Assembly (NCBI GenBank): GCA_017460265.1
Contig: JAFUBJ010000466.1
Span: 1-8,293 of the forward strand
Direction of reading: 5' to 3'
DNA: 8,293 bases
Source of the DNA: Atopobiaceae bacterium
Lineage (GTDB): Bacteria > Actinomycetota > Coriobacteriia > Coriobacteriales > Atopobiaceae
This document shows, piece after piece, positions 1-5,724 of this stretch (its first letter is position 1; each line of letters starts with the position of its first letter). Made by a program: the position numbers and the translations under genes. The notes below the pieces were generated by a model. The model was not told the origin of the DNA. It made no database searches and saw only the letters and a program-made list of their open reading frames with translations.

Positions 1-1182
1 GTCGCGCAGGTCGTCCTCGAAGAGGCTGGGGAAATACTGCTCAAGATCGGTGCCCGCCATAGTCATGCAGGGCAGCACGATGCCTTCTGGGCTTATGTAG
101 ACAGAGCTGCGCGTGGCTTCACAGGCGGGCATTTTCATTGCACGCTGCTCGCTCATGTCGTGTTTGGCCCACCGCAAGGGTCCTCGGACAGACGTGTCCC
201 CAGCTCCTTCACACAGGAAGGCGCCCCAGATTTGGATGGCGGTGGGAGCACCATCCTCGAAGTATTGGGGAATGTAGCGCAGGATCTCTTCGAAGAAATC
301 TTCGTCGGATAGTTTGTAGCGCGCGTCTTGCTTTGCCCACTCACCAAGGTCCGTCATGCCGGCGGCCTTTACCATTCCAACACCGAGCGAGGAAAGGTGC
401 AAAACGGTCTCGCGCAGGCAGTCGCGATTCTGACCATGCAGGGTAACCGCCGCCGTTGTGGGAAATCCCGCCTTGTGACAGAGGACGAACGCGCGGTTTG
501 CGGCATCTTCGGCGCCCGTTACGCCGCGCAGCCAATCGTGGTGGCCTACACCGTCGAAGCTTATGTGGAACACGGGGGACAGGGAGCGACGCTTCATGCC
601 ATCTATGAGCTCTTGGTTAACCAGTGCTCCGTTCGTATAGATGCCGGAGAGGATCACATTGCGCTTGAGCCCGTAGTCCACGATGTCCCAAAAGTTCGGA
701 TGAACGAGCGGCTCGCCGCCCGTAAGCTCCATGGAGTAGATGCCGCAGGCGCTCAGCTGGTCTATCACACGTTGGCATTGCTCAAGGCTCGGCTCGCCGA
801 GCACGGCGTCCGGAGATGACACCATGCAGTGCTTGCAGCGGTAATTGCATTTTCCGGTGATTGACCAGTGCGCCTGTGCGACATAGCGGGCGGGAAAAGC
901 GGCGTATTCCTGGAATGGTGTCAGCCTCTTCCTCTCGTCGGGCGCCAGCTCGACGAGAGCCCCTTCTTTGACAAGCTTTTCAAGCAGTTCGATTTGGTGT
1001 TCCGTCAGCTCCTCGACATGCATGCTCGACATGCCGTCAGCGCGCAGGAGCACTTCGTATTGTTCGCGGTTGAAGAATTGCGCGCGCAGCGTACGCTGGT
1101 TAAGGAGCCCACAGGGGAGCATCTTCCAGCCACGAAGGGCGTAGTGCTCGGCAAGCACGTAGCTTTTGACATTTGCGTCCAC
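1..1182 (-). CDS. Radical SAM/SPASM domain protein, 3' end beyond window
   Basis: The minus frame stays open from an upstream stop at 1207-1209 to the left edge, giving 394 codons from a GTG at 1182. That GTG follows an AAAGGGGA-type ribosome binding site about 9 nt away. It also keeps the SYVLAEHYALRGW segment, which looks like the natural N-terminus. Residues 1-105 form an N-terminal region of unknown function. The radical-SAM core follows, with CxxxCxxC at C112, C116 and C119 to hold the SAM-binding 4Fe-4S cluster, and GGEP at 155-158. Near the left edge MPAC and LPC supply the first SPASM cysteines; the rest lie outside. SPASM enzymes modify peptides (thioether or other crosslinks) or act as anaerobic sulfatase maturases. 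The substrate is unknown and no precursor peptide gene is seen upstream. The family call is firm, the function is open, and the exact start is uncertain (GTG at 1158 is an alternative). Confidence 0.88.
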   Translation of the reverse strand, partial: MDANVKSYVLAEHYALRGWKMLPCGLLNQRTLRAQFFNREQYEVLLRADGMSSMHVEELTEHQIELLEKLVKEGALVELAPDERKRLTPFQEYAAFPARYVAQAHWSITGKCNYRCKHCMVSSPDAVLGEPSLEQCQRVIDQLSACGIYSMELTGGEPLVHPNFWDIVDYGLKRNVILSGIYTNGALVNQELIDGMKRRSLSPVFHISFDGVGHHDWLRGVTGAEDAANRAFVLCHKAGFPTTAAVTLHGQNRDCLRETVLHLSSLGVGMVKAAGMTDLGEWAKQDARYKLSDEDFFEEILRYIPQYFEDGAPTAIQIWGAFLCEGAGDTSVRGPLRWAKHDMSEQRAMKMPACEATRSSVYISPEGIVLPCMTMAGTDLEQYFPSLFEDDLRD

Positions 1183-1286
1183 GTTCAGCCCATCCCCTTT
1201 GTCAGCTTACCTGCGTAACACCGAAGCTCTGGAAAACCCAATTATGCAGCGTTAGTAATACAGGCATAAGACAGCTGGCATCCCGC

Positions 1287-1292
1287 ATTATA
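1287..1292 (-). promoter_or_regulatory. Candidate -10 box of the radical SAM gene
   Basis: On the minus strand a perfect TATAAT lies here, which predicts a transcript starting near 1280 with a leader of about 98 nt before the GTG at 1182. No good TTGACA-like -35 box is seen at 16-18 nt (GGATAA is the closest), so an activator may be needed. A palindrome at 1318-1334 sits just upstream of the -35 position. Confidence 0.5.
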
Positions 1293-1317
1293 TGATTCTT
1301 GAACATCAATTATCCTA

Positions 1318-1334
1318 CGATAACTTGGTTATCG
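1318..1334. promoter_or_regulatory. 17-nt perfect palindrome, candidate operator
   Basis: CGATAAC-TTG-GTTATCG has perfect 7-nt arms around a 3-nt centre. It lies just upstream of the -35 region of the minus-strand radical-SAM promoter and 56 nt past the end of the DUF3592 gene. The position suits a regulator binding site. As RNA it would make a short AU-rich hairpin with no T-tract, so a terminator is unlikely. Confidence 0.35.
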
Positions 1335-1389
1335 CGGCGAGGGGATTCCTTGAGACGGGCGCCGAAGGGGGGTGATGGTTTTGGCCGAC

Positions 1390-1779
1390 CTACTGAACAA
1401 GTCCAATGATGATCAGGACAATCCCCAGCGGAATCAGCGCGAGACCGACATAGAGAAGCACCTTGAGGTATCCATCAGACGCACGATATGCCTGTGCGTC
1501 CTCTGGCTTTTCCGGGTTGTACCAAATGGTGCAGGCATCGCCGACTCGTTCGGCTTCTGGGCTGTAGTCAAGCGTCTTGAGTTGGTATTCAATGCCATTT
1601 ACTTGGTAGGTATAGACATGCATGCTTTTTTGGCTGCCCTTTGAGTTGAAGCGCGCTTGGACATCACTCAAGAAACCCTGCGTCTGCGCGGTGCAGCGGG
1701 AGTTCTTTTTCTTATTGATCGGGTAGCAGATTACGAGGATGAACCCTACAAACAGGGCTACGATTCCCGCAATTGCCAT
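1390..1779 (-). CDS. DUF3592 domain membrane protein
   Basis: 129 residues from the ATG at 1779, which has AAGGAG 9 nt upstream. The frame is open further upstream, but the added residues look non-coding and the ribosome binding site decides the start. Residues 1-20 form a hydrophobic helix. A polar middle domain spans about 22-104, with the VNGIEYQ and TIWYNPEKPEDA segments typical of DUF3592. Residues 105-128 form a second helix (LLYVGLALIPLGIVLIIIG). The middle domain probably lies outside the cytoplasm between two membrane anchors. DUF3592 proteins have no established function. The gene stands alone: 207 nt separate it from the downstream radical-SAM gene, which has its own promoter-like box. 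The ribosome binding site overlaps inverted repeats that may control translation. Confidence 0.82.
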   Translation of the reverse strand: MAIAGIVALFVGFILVICYPINKKKNSRCTAQTQGFLSDVQARFNSKGSQKSMHVYTYQVNGIEYQLKTLDYSPEAERVGDACTIWYNPEKPEDAQAYRASDGYLKVLLYVGLALIPLGIVLIIIGLVQ

Positions 1780-1788
1780 GGCAGCACT

Positions 1789-1820
1789 CTCCTTATTTAA
1801 ATAAGATGTTCCATAAGGAG
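1789..1820 (-). promoter_or_regulatory. Inverted repeat covering the DUF3592 ribosome binding site
   Basis: In the minus-strand transcript CUCCUUAU (1820-1813) is perfectly complementary to AUAAGGAG (1796-1789), which contains the ribosome binding site of the gene starting at 1779. The loop is 16 nt. A second, overlapping 14-nt perfect palindrome, CTTATTTAAATAAG (1792-1805), offers an alternative fold. Either fold could mask or expose the site. The pairing is seen in the sequence; control is inference. Confidence 0.4.
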
Positions 1821-1893
1821 ATACTACCAAATAGGGCTACGAATTGGGTTATGAAACCAATTCTGTTGTCAGATTACCGTTGGCATCCGGCTT

Positions 1894-1930
1894 CCTCCAC
1901 GGTTTGGGGATGCTCTCCAAGCCGCGGAGG
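1894..1930 (+). terminator. Stable hairpin followed by short T-run
   Basis: CCTCCAC plus GGTTTGGGGA pairs across a 3-nt loop (TGC) with TCTCCAAGCC plus GCGGAGG. That is about 17 pairs, with two wobbles inside the stem and one mismatch. On the plus strand CTGTTTTC follows at once. It resembles an intrinsic terminator, but no plus-strand gene lies upstream, so it may be part of a larger RNA fold. Confidence 0.4.
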
Positions 1931-2136
1931 CTGTTTTCGGGACACCCACAGGGCTTGTTTGCACGCAACTCGGGCAAGGAGAGCCTCTATGGCTCCTTTG
2001 GGGCCGGTTGCGTGCAATCACCCGAAGCGCCAACTGGCCTTTTGTCGCCGACGCTGCACACAACCGCCGCAAGGCCGGCCAAAAGGTGCATCACGCTGCA
2101 ATTGCGTGCAACGGCGTGGTCTGGCTGCTCAAACGT

Positions 2137-2181
2137 CAGGGGATGGGCACACCTTCTGCCCTATAAGCCCTGTTTTCTATT
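2137..2181 (+). terminator. Terminator-like hairpin with T-tract
   Basis: An outer stem CAGGG (2137-2141)/CCCTG (2168-2172) and an inner stem GGGCA (2145-2149)/TGCCC (2157-2161) precede TTTTCTATT on the plus strand. The CCCTG arm can pair instead with the distant ACAGGGCTT at 1948-1956, so two exclusive folds are possible. It would stop plus-strand transcripts before they read antisense into the isomerase gene. Confidence 0.45.
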
Positions 2182-2252
2182 GATGTCAAGTCTGGCCAAA
2201 CAGCGCAAACTGATTCATAGCCCTTTTAGCAGGGAAGATGTCGAGTCTGACA

Positions 2253-2714
2253 CTACTTGACGGCAACGGTGTGCGCCTTGTCGATGTCTGCGACCTTGTC
2301 GCGGCGCCTCGTGTACTTCTCCTCCATGAACGCATCCGTGGACATCCACGTCTTGACGATGGCCATGGCAAGCACAGGGCCAATGATCTTACCTCCCAGA
2401 CAGAGCACGTTTGCGTCATTGTGCTGGCGCGAGAGCTCGGCGCACACGGGGTCTTGGCAGACGCAGGCAAAGATGCCGCGCAGCTTGTTGGCAATCATGG
2501 CGCTGCCATACCCCACGCCGTCAACAAAGATGCCACGGTCGCAGTCGCCCTTGGCGACAGCCATCGAGGCGGGATACACAAAGTCAGAGAGGTCGCACCC
2601 CTCGGTGTCATAGGTGCCAAAGTCGGTGACCTCATGTCCCTCTGATTCGAGCCAAGCCTTGATTTCGTTCTTGAGCGCGGTTCCTGCATGGTCGTTTGCC
2701 ATGGCGATTCTCAT
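2253..2714 (-). CDS. RpiB/LacA/LacB family sugar-phosphate isomerase
   Basis: 153 residues, close to the usual RpiB size. The ATG at 2714 is chosen because AAAGGAGG lies just upstream and MRIAMANDHAGT is the standard N-terminus; the longer open frame to 2942 is rejected. The family interconverts aldose and ketose phosphates in the cytoplasm. Visible family marks are NDHAG (7-11), GVGYGSAMIANK (66-77) and SRQHNDANVLCLGGK (95-109). The residue matching the catalytic Cys of E. coli RpiB (C66) is Asp65, the next Thr is Val67, and the phosphate-binding R-H near the C-terminus reads K-Y. The substrate may therefore be something other than ribose 5-phosphate, so no rpiB symbol is given. The gene appears to be single, with its own promoter-like box. 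Confidence 0.9.
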   Translation of the reverse strand: MRIAMANDHAGTALKNEIKAWLESEGHEVTDFGTYDTEGCDLSDFVYPASMAVAKGDCDRGIFVDGVGYGSAMIANKLRGIFACVCQDPVCAELSRQHNDANVLCLGGKIIGPVLAMAIVKTWMSTDAFMEEKYTRRRDKVADIDKAHTVAVK

Positions 2715-2763
2715 GACGGCCTCCTTTGGACGGTGGGTACCAGCACAGTTCAACTTGTCCCTC

Positions 2764-2769
2764 ATTGTA
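2764..2769 (-). promoter_or_regulatory. Candidate -10 box of the isomerase gene
   Basis: The minus strand reads TACAAT here, one base from consensus. It would start a transcript near 2757 with a leader of about 43 nt before the ATG at 2714. The -35 region is weak (TTACGG at about 18 nt). Confidence 0.4.
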
Positions 2770-2807
2770 GATGGCGCATCGAACGGCCCGTAAGAGCGTT
2801 TGGTTAG

Positions 2808-2868
2808 CGGCAATCCCTTGCCGTTCATCCGTGCCTCTAGGCTTTGCAACGGCCCCCGAGCTCTCGGG
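2808..2868. promoter_or_regulatory. Two short dyads in the divergent intergenic region
   Basis: Between the divergent isomerase and DUF2200 genes lie CGGCAA-TCCC-TTGCCG (2808-2823) and CCCGAG-CT-CTCGGG (2855-2868), each with perfect 6-nt arms. The second is about 45 nt before the DUF2200 start, where an operator could sit. No clear plus-strand promoter could be assigned. Confidence 0.25.
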
Positions 2869-2911
2869 ATTCTTATGGTGATAGGCTCAGGCAAAGGCGA
2901 AAGGAGCCAGC

Positions 2912-3262
2912 ATGCCAAGGAAGTCGGTGTTTGACATGGCATTTGCGAGCGTCTACCAGGCGCTCGTGAACAAGGCAGAGCGAAAGGGTCGCACGCGCAA
3001 AGAGGTCGACGAGCTGACCTGCTGGCTCACGGGCTATACGGCAGAACAAATCGAGTCCCTCATGTCCTCAGATGCAACCTACGGAGCGTTTCTGGAACAG
3101 GCACCGTCATACAATCCGGCCTCCGCACTCATTACGGGCAAAGTGTGCGGCGTACAGGTCGAATCCATCGAGGACCCGCTGACCAAGCGTATGCGTCAGC
3201 TCGACAAGCTTGTGGACGAGCTTGCCAAGGGCAGGCCCATGGAGAAGATTCTTCGCTCATGA
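2912..3262 (+). CDS. DUF2200 family protein
   Basis: 116 residues from the ATG at 2912, with GAAAGGAG 6 nt upstream. The whole length matches the DUF2200 pattern as I remember it: KAERKGRTRKEVDELTCWLTGY (written here in parts: KAERKGRTRKEV, then DELTCWLTGY, residues 21-42), QAPSYNP (63-69), ITGKVCGVQVE (74-84), and a C-terminal helix ending ELAKGRPMEKILR. It has no signal peptide or membrane segment, so it is cytoplasmic. No function is established for the family. It is transcribed alone on the plus strand and divergently from the isomerase. Its TGA lies within TCATGA, so it overlaps the end of the convergent cupin gene by 6 nt. Confidence 0.9.
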   Translation: MPRKSVFDMAFASVYQALVNKAERKGRTRKEVDELTCWLTGYTAEQIESLMSSDATYGAFLEQAPSYNPASALITGKVCGVQVESIEDPLTKRMRQLDKLVDELAKGRPMEKILRS

Positions 3263-3622
3263 CTGGCTACGGTACGCGTAGCCAAAGTCGATGGGCGGCG
3301 CTGTCACCGACAGGTACACGAACTCGTCATTACGGTCGTTGCGCAGCCCGTGTACGTCGCCGTCTTCAAAGCGCACTACGTCACCAAATGCAAAGGCGCG
3401 TTCTGTCTCGTGTGCAAGCAGGAGCGTGCCTGACCCCTTGAGCGCGTACCAGATTTGTTCGGAAGAATCATGCCGATGACGTGGCTGACATGCGTGTGTG
3501 TCAAGGTGCACCTCGGTGATAGTGACGCGTGTGCTTGACGAGTTTGCTGGTGACAGGAGCTGTCGCGACACAACGCCTGGGTTGGATAGCGTCGCGATGA
3601 CGTCGTGAGGGATGAATTCCAC
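3257..3622 (-). CDS. Small single-domain cupin protein
   Basis: 121 residues from a GTG at 3622, with AAAAAGGGG about 7 nt upstream. The frame is open to an ATG at 3814 inside the radical-SAM gene, but those 64 extra residues are low-complexity shadow sequence. Cupin motif 1 shows as H49-x-H51-x3-E55 and motif 2 as G80...G88..H91...N95, so all four metal ligands (His, His, Glu, His) are present; motif 2 has Glu86 where Pro is usual. Such proteins bind a metal ion and act in sugar-acid, oxalate or dioxygenase chemistry, or as small-molecule sensors; which applies here cannot be told. It lies 28 nt after the radical-SAM gene and is very likely cotranscribed with it. Its stop is interlocked with that of DUF2200. 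Confidence 0.87.
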   Translation of the reverse strand: MEFIPHDVIATLSNPGVVSRQLLSPANSSSTRVTITEVHLDTHACQPRHRHDSSEQIWYALKGSGTLLLAHETERAFAFGDVVRFEDGDVHGLRNDRNDEFVYLSVTAPPIDFGYAYRSQS

Positions 3623-3650
3623 GAGAGACCCCTTTTTCCTTGTGCTTACC

Positions 3651-4988
3651 TTACTGCCCCTGGCCGTTCTTTGGTCCTTTTGTCCGCCCTTGCTCGTAGA
3701 GCGCAAGCACAAAGGATTCGGGATCGTTGCGACAGGAAATGCAGGTACGTCCCCCGTCAAAGAGACGCTTGTGGGGGCAGTCGCCCACGCATACCGGAAG
3801 CCAAACGCATTCATGGCACTCTTTGTCCGGTACGGGGCCGGTGGTGTTGAGGTAGCAGGTCAGCTGGTCTGGATGGGCTGCCGTGCGCAGCGGGTCTGTT
3901 GGGTCCCAGTCGTGAGCGGTGCCAAAGCTGTAGCGTGGCTTGTCCACCGCCTCCCAGCATTTCTGCAGATTGCCCAGGTGGTCAATGCCTACGGTCCACA
4001 GGCTGTTTGCCCCGCAGAAGTATCCGCGGCCCACCCCAAAGCGCTCCGCCTCATGCTCGGTCTGCGTTTTGGTCACAAGGGACCCTTGGAGCAGATGCAT
4101 GTGGTTGCTCCGCGTGTTAAACACTTCGTTTTGGAACACTACGGCGGGGTTGTAGTTCAGCTCGTTGCCCGATTCCGTAGCAATTTGCCTCAGGAGCTCT
4201 TTGAGCTCACCCTCGTCCTGGTAGTTGTCCTCATGCATGTTGTGGCGGACGTTTACGCGGAAGGGGAGCTTGAGGGAACGCAGGTTGTCAACAATGCGCT
4301 CAAACGTTGCACCGCCTCCAACCAGGTGGCGCGTGGCGTCGTGGGAAGCCCCAATGCCGTCGAGGGTAATTTGCGCCTCGTCCACGCGTGCGCGCCCCAG
4401 CATGTCGGCGATGTCTTGTGTGAGCAGGTGCCCGTTGGTGATGATGCCCGACTCGTATGTGGCGCCATGACTTTCGGCAAGCTCGATGAGCCGCATGGAA
4501 AGCGATTCGATGATGTCAGGCGCAAGCAGGGGCTCGCCACCATACCAGTTGACCTGAAACGTGCGCGCGTTGCTGGCACCAAGCATGCGTTCCGCAAGCG
4601 CCACCACATCGTCTTGAACCTCTTGCGACATGAAGCCGGCAAAGTGATCCTCAAAGCAATAGGGGCAGTCAAAGTTGCAACCCAGGGTTGGGCAGATGAT
4701 GAACCCCACCGTATCGGTGGATCCACACGCCATGCGTCCCATGCTCTCGAGTACGGCACGCTCGTCAAAGTTGCAGATGTACCCAAGGCTCGAGAAGAGC
4801 TTGATGGCCGGATGGTCCTCGTCAAACTCCTCAAAAGAAGAAAGAAGCTTCTGGAAGAGCGGCGTAAGCTCAGTGGCGGTGCCTCGGAAGAGATTGGCAA
4901 CAATAAGCCTATCGCTATCTGGCACTCGTGCGCTCAGGTTATAACGCGAAAGGTGCCAGCCTGCGTCGCCTGCCGTTCTGCCAGACAT
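3651..4988 (-). CDS. Radical SAM/SPASM domain protein
   Basis: 445 residues from the ATG at 4988. A GGTGGG ribosome binding site lies inside the end of the preceding TraX gene. Residues 1-95 form an N-terminal region (YNLSARVPDSD, then an FDEDHPAI and ICNFDE segment). The radical-SAM core follows with C104-x3-C108-x2-C111 before FE, and GGEP at 150-153. The C-terminal SPASM region has a rich cysteine set: C325, C344, C378, C391, C394, C400, C404, C416 and C419, enough for two auxiliary 4Fe-4S clusters. Such enzymes install peptide modifications or mature sulfatases. No precursor peptide or sulfatase gene lies nearby. It is probably translationally coupled to TraX (stop and start 2 nt apart) and followed by the cupin. 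The family is certain; the substrate is unknown. Confidence 0.93.
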   Translation of the reverse strand: MSGRTAGDAGWHLSRYNLSARVPDSDRLIVANLFRGTATELTPLFQKLLSSFEEFDEDHPAIKLFSSLGYICNFDERAVLESMGRMACGSTDTVGFIICPTLGCNFDCPYCFEDHFAGFMSQEVQDDVVALAERMLGASNARTFQVNWYGGEPLLAPDIIESLSMRLIELAESHGATYESGIITNGHLLTQDIADMLGRARVDEAQITLDGIGASHDATRHLVGGGATFERIVDNLRSLKLPFRVNVRHNMHEDNYQDEGELKELLRQIATESGNELNYNPAVVFQNEVFNTRSNHMHLLQGSLVTKTQTEHEAERFGVGRGYFCGANSLWTVGIDHLGNLQKCWEAVDKPRYSFGTAHDWDPTDPLRTAAHPDQLTCYLNTTGPVPDKECHECVWLPVCVGDCPHKRLFDGGRTCISCRNDPESFVLALYEQGRTKGPKNGQGQ

Positions 4989-4990
4989 GT

Positions 4991-5704
4991 TTATCCCACC
5001 AAGAGCTTGACAAGGTACAGCACCAACAGGTGCGCCGGATAGAAGACGTAGAACAGAAGCTTGAGACCGCGGCCTCGTTTGCCGTTATAGAGCGCAATGG
5101 GAATGATGCCCAGTATGCTCCAGCGATATATGCCCACGTTTCTTACGAGCGCCAAAAAGGCCGCTCCCGATACATCCCTGATGAAGGGGTCCTGGTCACG
5201 TAGCAGGTAGAAGATGAAGACAAGGCCAATGGCCGAGAAGTTGTATTCCGCACCCAGGAAGACCGATCCCACGGCGATAGCGGCGACGGCTCCGATCCCC
5301 ATGACCAGCCCCTGCGCGCCTTCGTATCGTTCGGCGATGTAGTCAAACAACGTCAAGGCGCCTAGGGCAAGGAAGAAGGTGAACATGATGTTCTGAGAGC
5401 TCAGGTCGAGCGTCCCCGTACGTGCAAGGTCGAAGGGTATCTCGCTAATGAGCGCAAAGACACCCATGCGCAGAAGGTAGCTCTGGCGGTCGCGTGTGTG
5501 GATGTACCCCTCAGAGACGCAAAAGGCAAAGACCGGCATGGCGATCCTGCCCACCACGCGCATCCATGTTGCAGAGGGAAAGAACAGGTCGCCTACGTGG
5601 TCAATGACCATCGAAACGAGGGCAATGAGCTTGAGCGTTGTGCCGTCAAGGATGCGCAGCCCCCCAGGAGCGTGCGTGTCGTTGCGTCGGCTCTGCGCCC
5701 TCAT
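4991..5704 (-). CDS. TraX family integral membrane protein
   Basis: 237 residues from the ATG at 5704, with AAAGG 6 nt upstream. TraX-type marks are DGTTLKLIALVSMVIDHVGD (20-39), GRIAMPVFAFCVSEGYIHT (52-70), the FALISEIPFDLA segment (83-94), and YNGKRG (206-211) followed by FYVFYPAHLL (218-227). About six to eight hydrophobic segments are visible, so it sits in the inner membrane. F-plasmid TraX acetylates pilin. Chromosomal homologues like this one, with no conjugation genes around, have no proven role and may act as membrane acyltransferases; that is inference. Its TAA is 2 nt before the radical-SAM ATG. A large hairpin lies between it and the upstream YkvA gene. Confidence 0.9.
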   Translation of the reverse strand: MRAQSRRNDTHAPGGLRILDGTTLKLIALVSMVIDHVGDLFFPSATWMRVVGRIAMPVFAFCVSEGYIHTRDRQSYLLRMGVFALISEIPFDLARTGTLDLSSQNIMFTFFLALGALTLFDYIAERYEGAQGLVMGIGAVAAIAVGSVFLGAEYNFSAIGLVFIFYLLRDQDPFIRDVSGAAFLALVRNVGIYRWSILGIIPIALYNGKRGRGLKLLFYVFYPAHLLVLYLVKLLVG

Positions 5705-5724
5705 GGTGTGCCTTTCTTATTGCC

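Larger units (their letters stand above)
1894..2181 (+). ncRNA. Possible structured RNA of about 230-290 nt
   Basis: ACAGGGCTT (1948-1956) is perfectly complementary to AAGCCCTGT (2165-2173) and would close a domain of about 226 nt. Inside it TTGCACGCAAC (1959-1969) pairs with GTTGCGTGCAA (2007-2017), with a further stem-loop between those arms. The 3' side forms a hairpin followed by TTTTCTATT, as at an intrinsic terminator read on the plus strand. A hairpin at 1894-1930, also followed by CTGTTTTC, precedes the closed domain. No convincing plus-strand promoter was found and no known RNA family was recognised. It could instead be a decayed repeat or the 5' leader region of the minus-strand DUF3592 gene. 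Confidence 0.3.
1780..2252. other. 473-nt gene-free region with dense inverted repeats
   Basis: This gap lies between the DUF3592 and isomerase genes, both read on the minus strand. Frames crossing it (for example plus 1844-2260 and minus 1869-2072) show no recognisable protein and no ribosome binding site. Visible structures are a 23-nt inverted repeat (1841-1863), a 37-nt hairpin (1894-1930), a long interrupted hairpin (1951-2023), three TTGC(AC/GT)GCAA units, a CCTTTTG/CAAAAGG pair (2039-2085), the palindrome GGCCGGCC, and a hairpin with T-tract ending near 2181. No tmRNA, RNase P, SRP, tRNA or common riboswitch signature could be matched by eye. Confidence 0.6.

Noticed and set aside
138..819. 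Plus-strand frames 138-446 and 328-819
   Set aside because: Both are shadows of the minus-strand radical-SAM gene, which stays open across the whole stretch with family motifs.
1250..1281. Nine-codon leader peptide (MPAVLCLYY) ahead of the radical-SAM gene
   Set aside because: It would begin at the predicted transcription start without a ribosome binding site. Such short frames occur by chance, and it lacks precursor-peptide features.
1780..2252. tmRNA, RNase P RNA, SRP RNA, 6S RNA or a known riboswitch in the gap
   Set aside because: Key conserved strings such as the tmRNA tRNA-like 3' end, the RNase P ACAGAAA region, the SRP GGAAGCAGC loop, and TPP, FMN, cobalamin or c-di-GMP cores were not found on either strand. 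6S could not be excluded firmly because it is defined by shape.
1844..2260. 138-codon plus frame in the gene-free region
   Set aside because: No ribosome binding site, no recognisable domain, and it crosses several strong inverted repeats; overlapping frames on the other strand are equally unconvincing.
2715..2942. N-terminal extension of the isomerase to 2942
   Set aside because: The AAAGGAGG ribosome binding site and the MRIAMANDHAG start at 2714 mark the real beginning; the extension would overlap the DUF2200 start and resembles no domain.
3612..5042. 476-codon plus-strand open frame
   Set aside because: It is antisense to the radical-SAM gene, which has full CxxxCxxC, GGEP and SPASM motifs. 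The plus frame has no recognisable domain and no ribosome binding site, and reflects GC-rich third positions on the other strand.
4991..5704. Part of a conjugative element because of TraX
   Set aside because: No relaxase, coupling protein, type IV secretion genes, integrase or attachment repeats are present; chromosomal TraX homologues are common.
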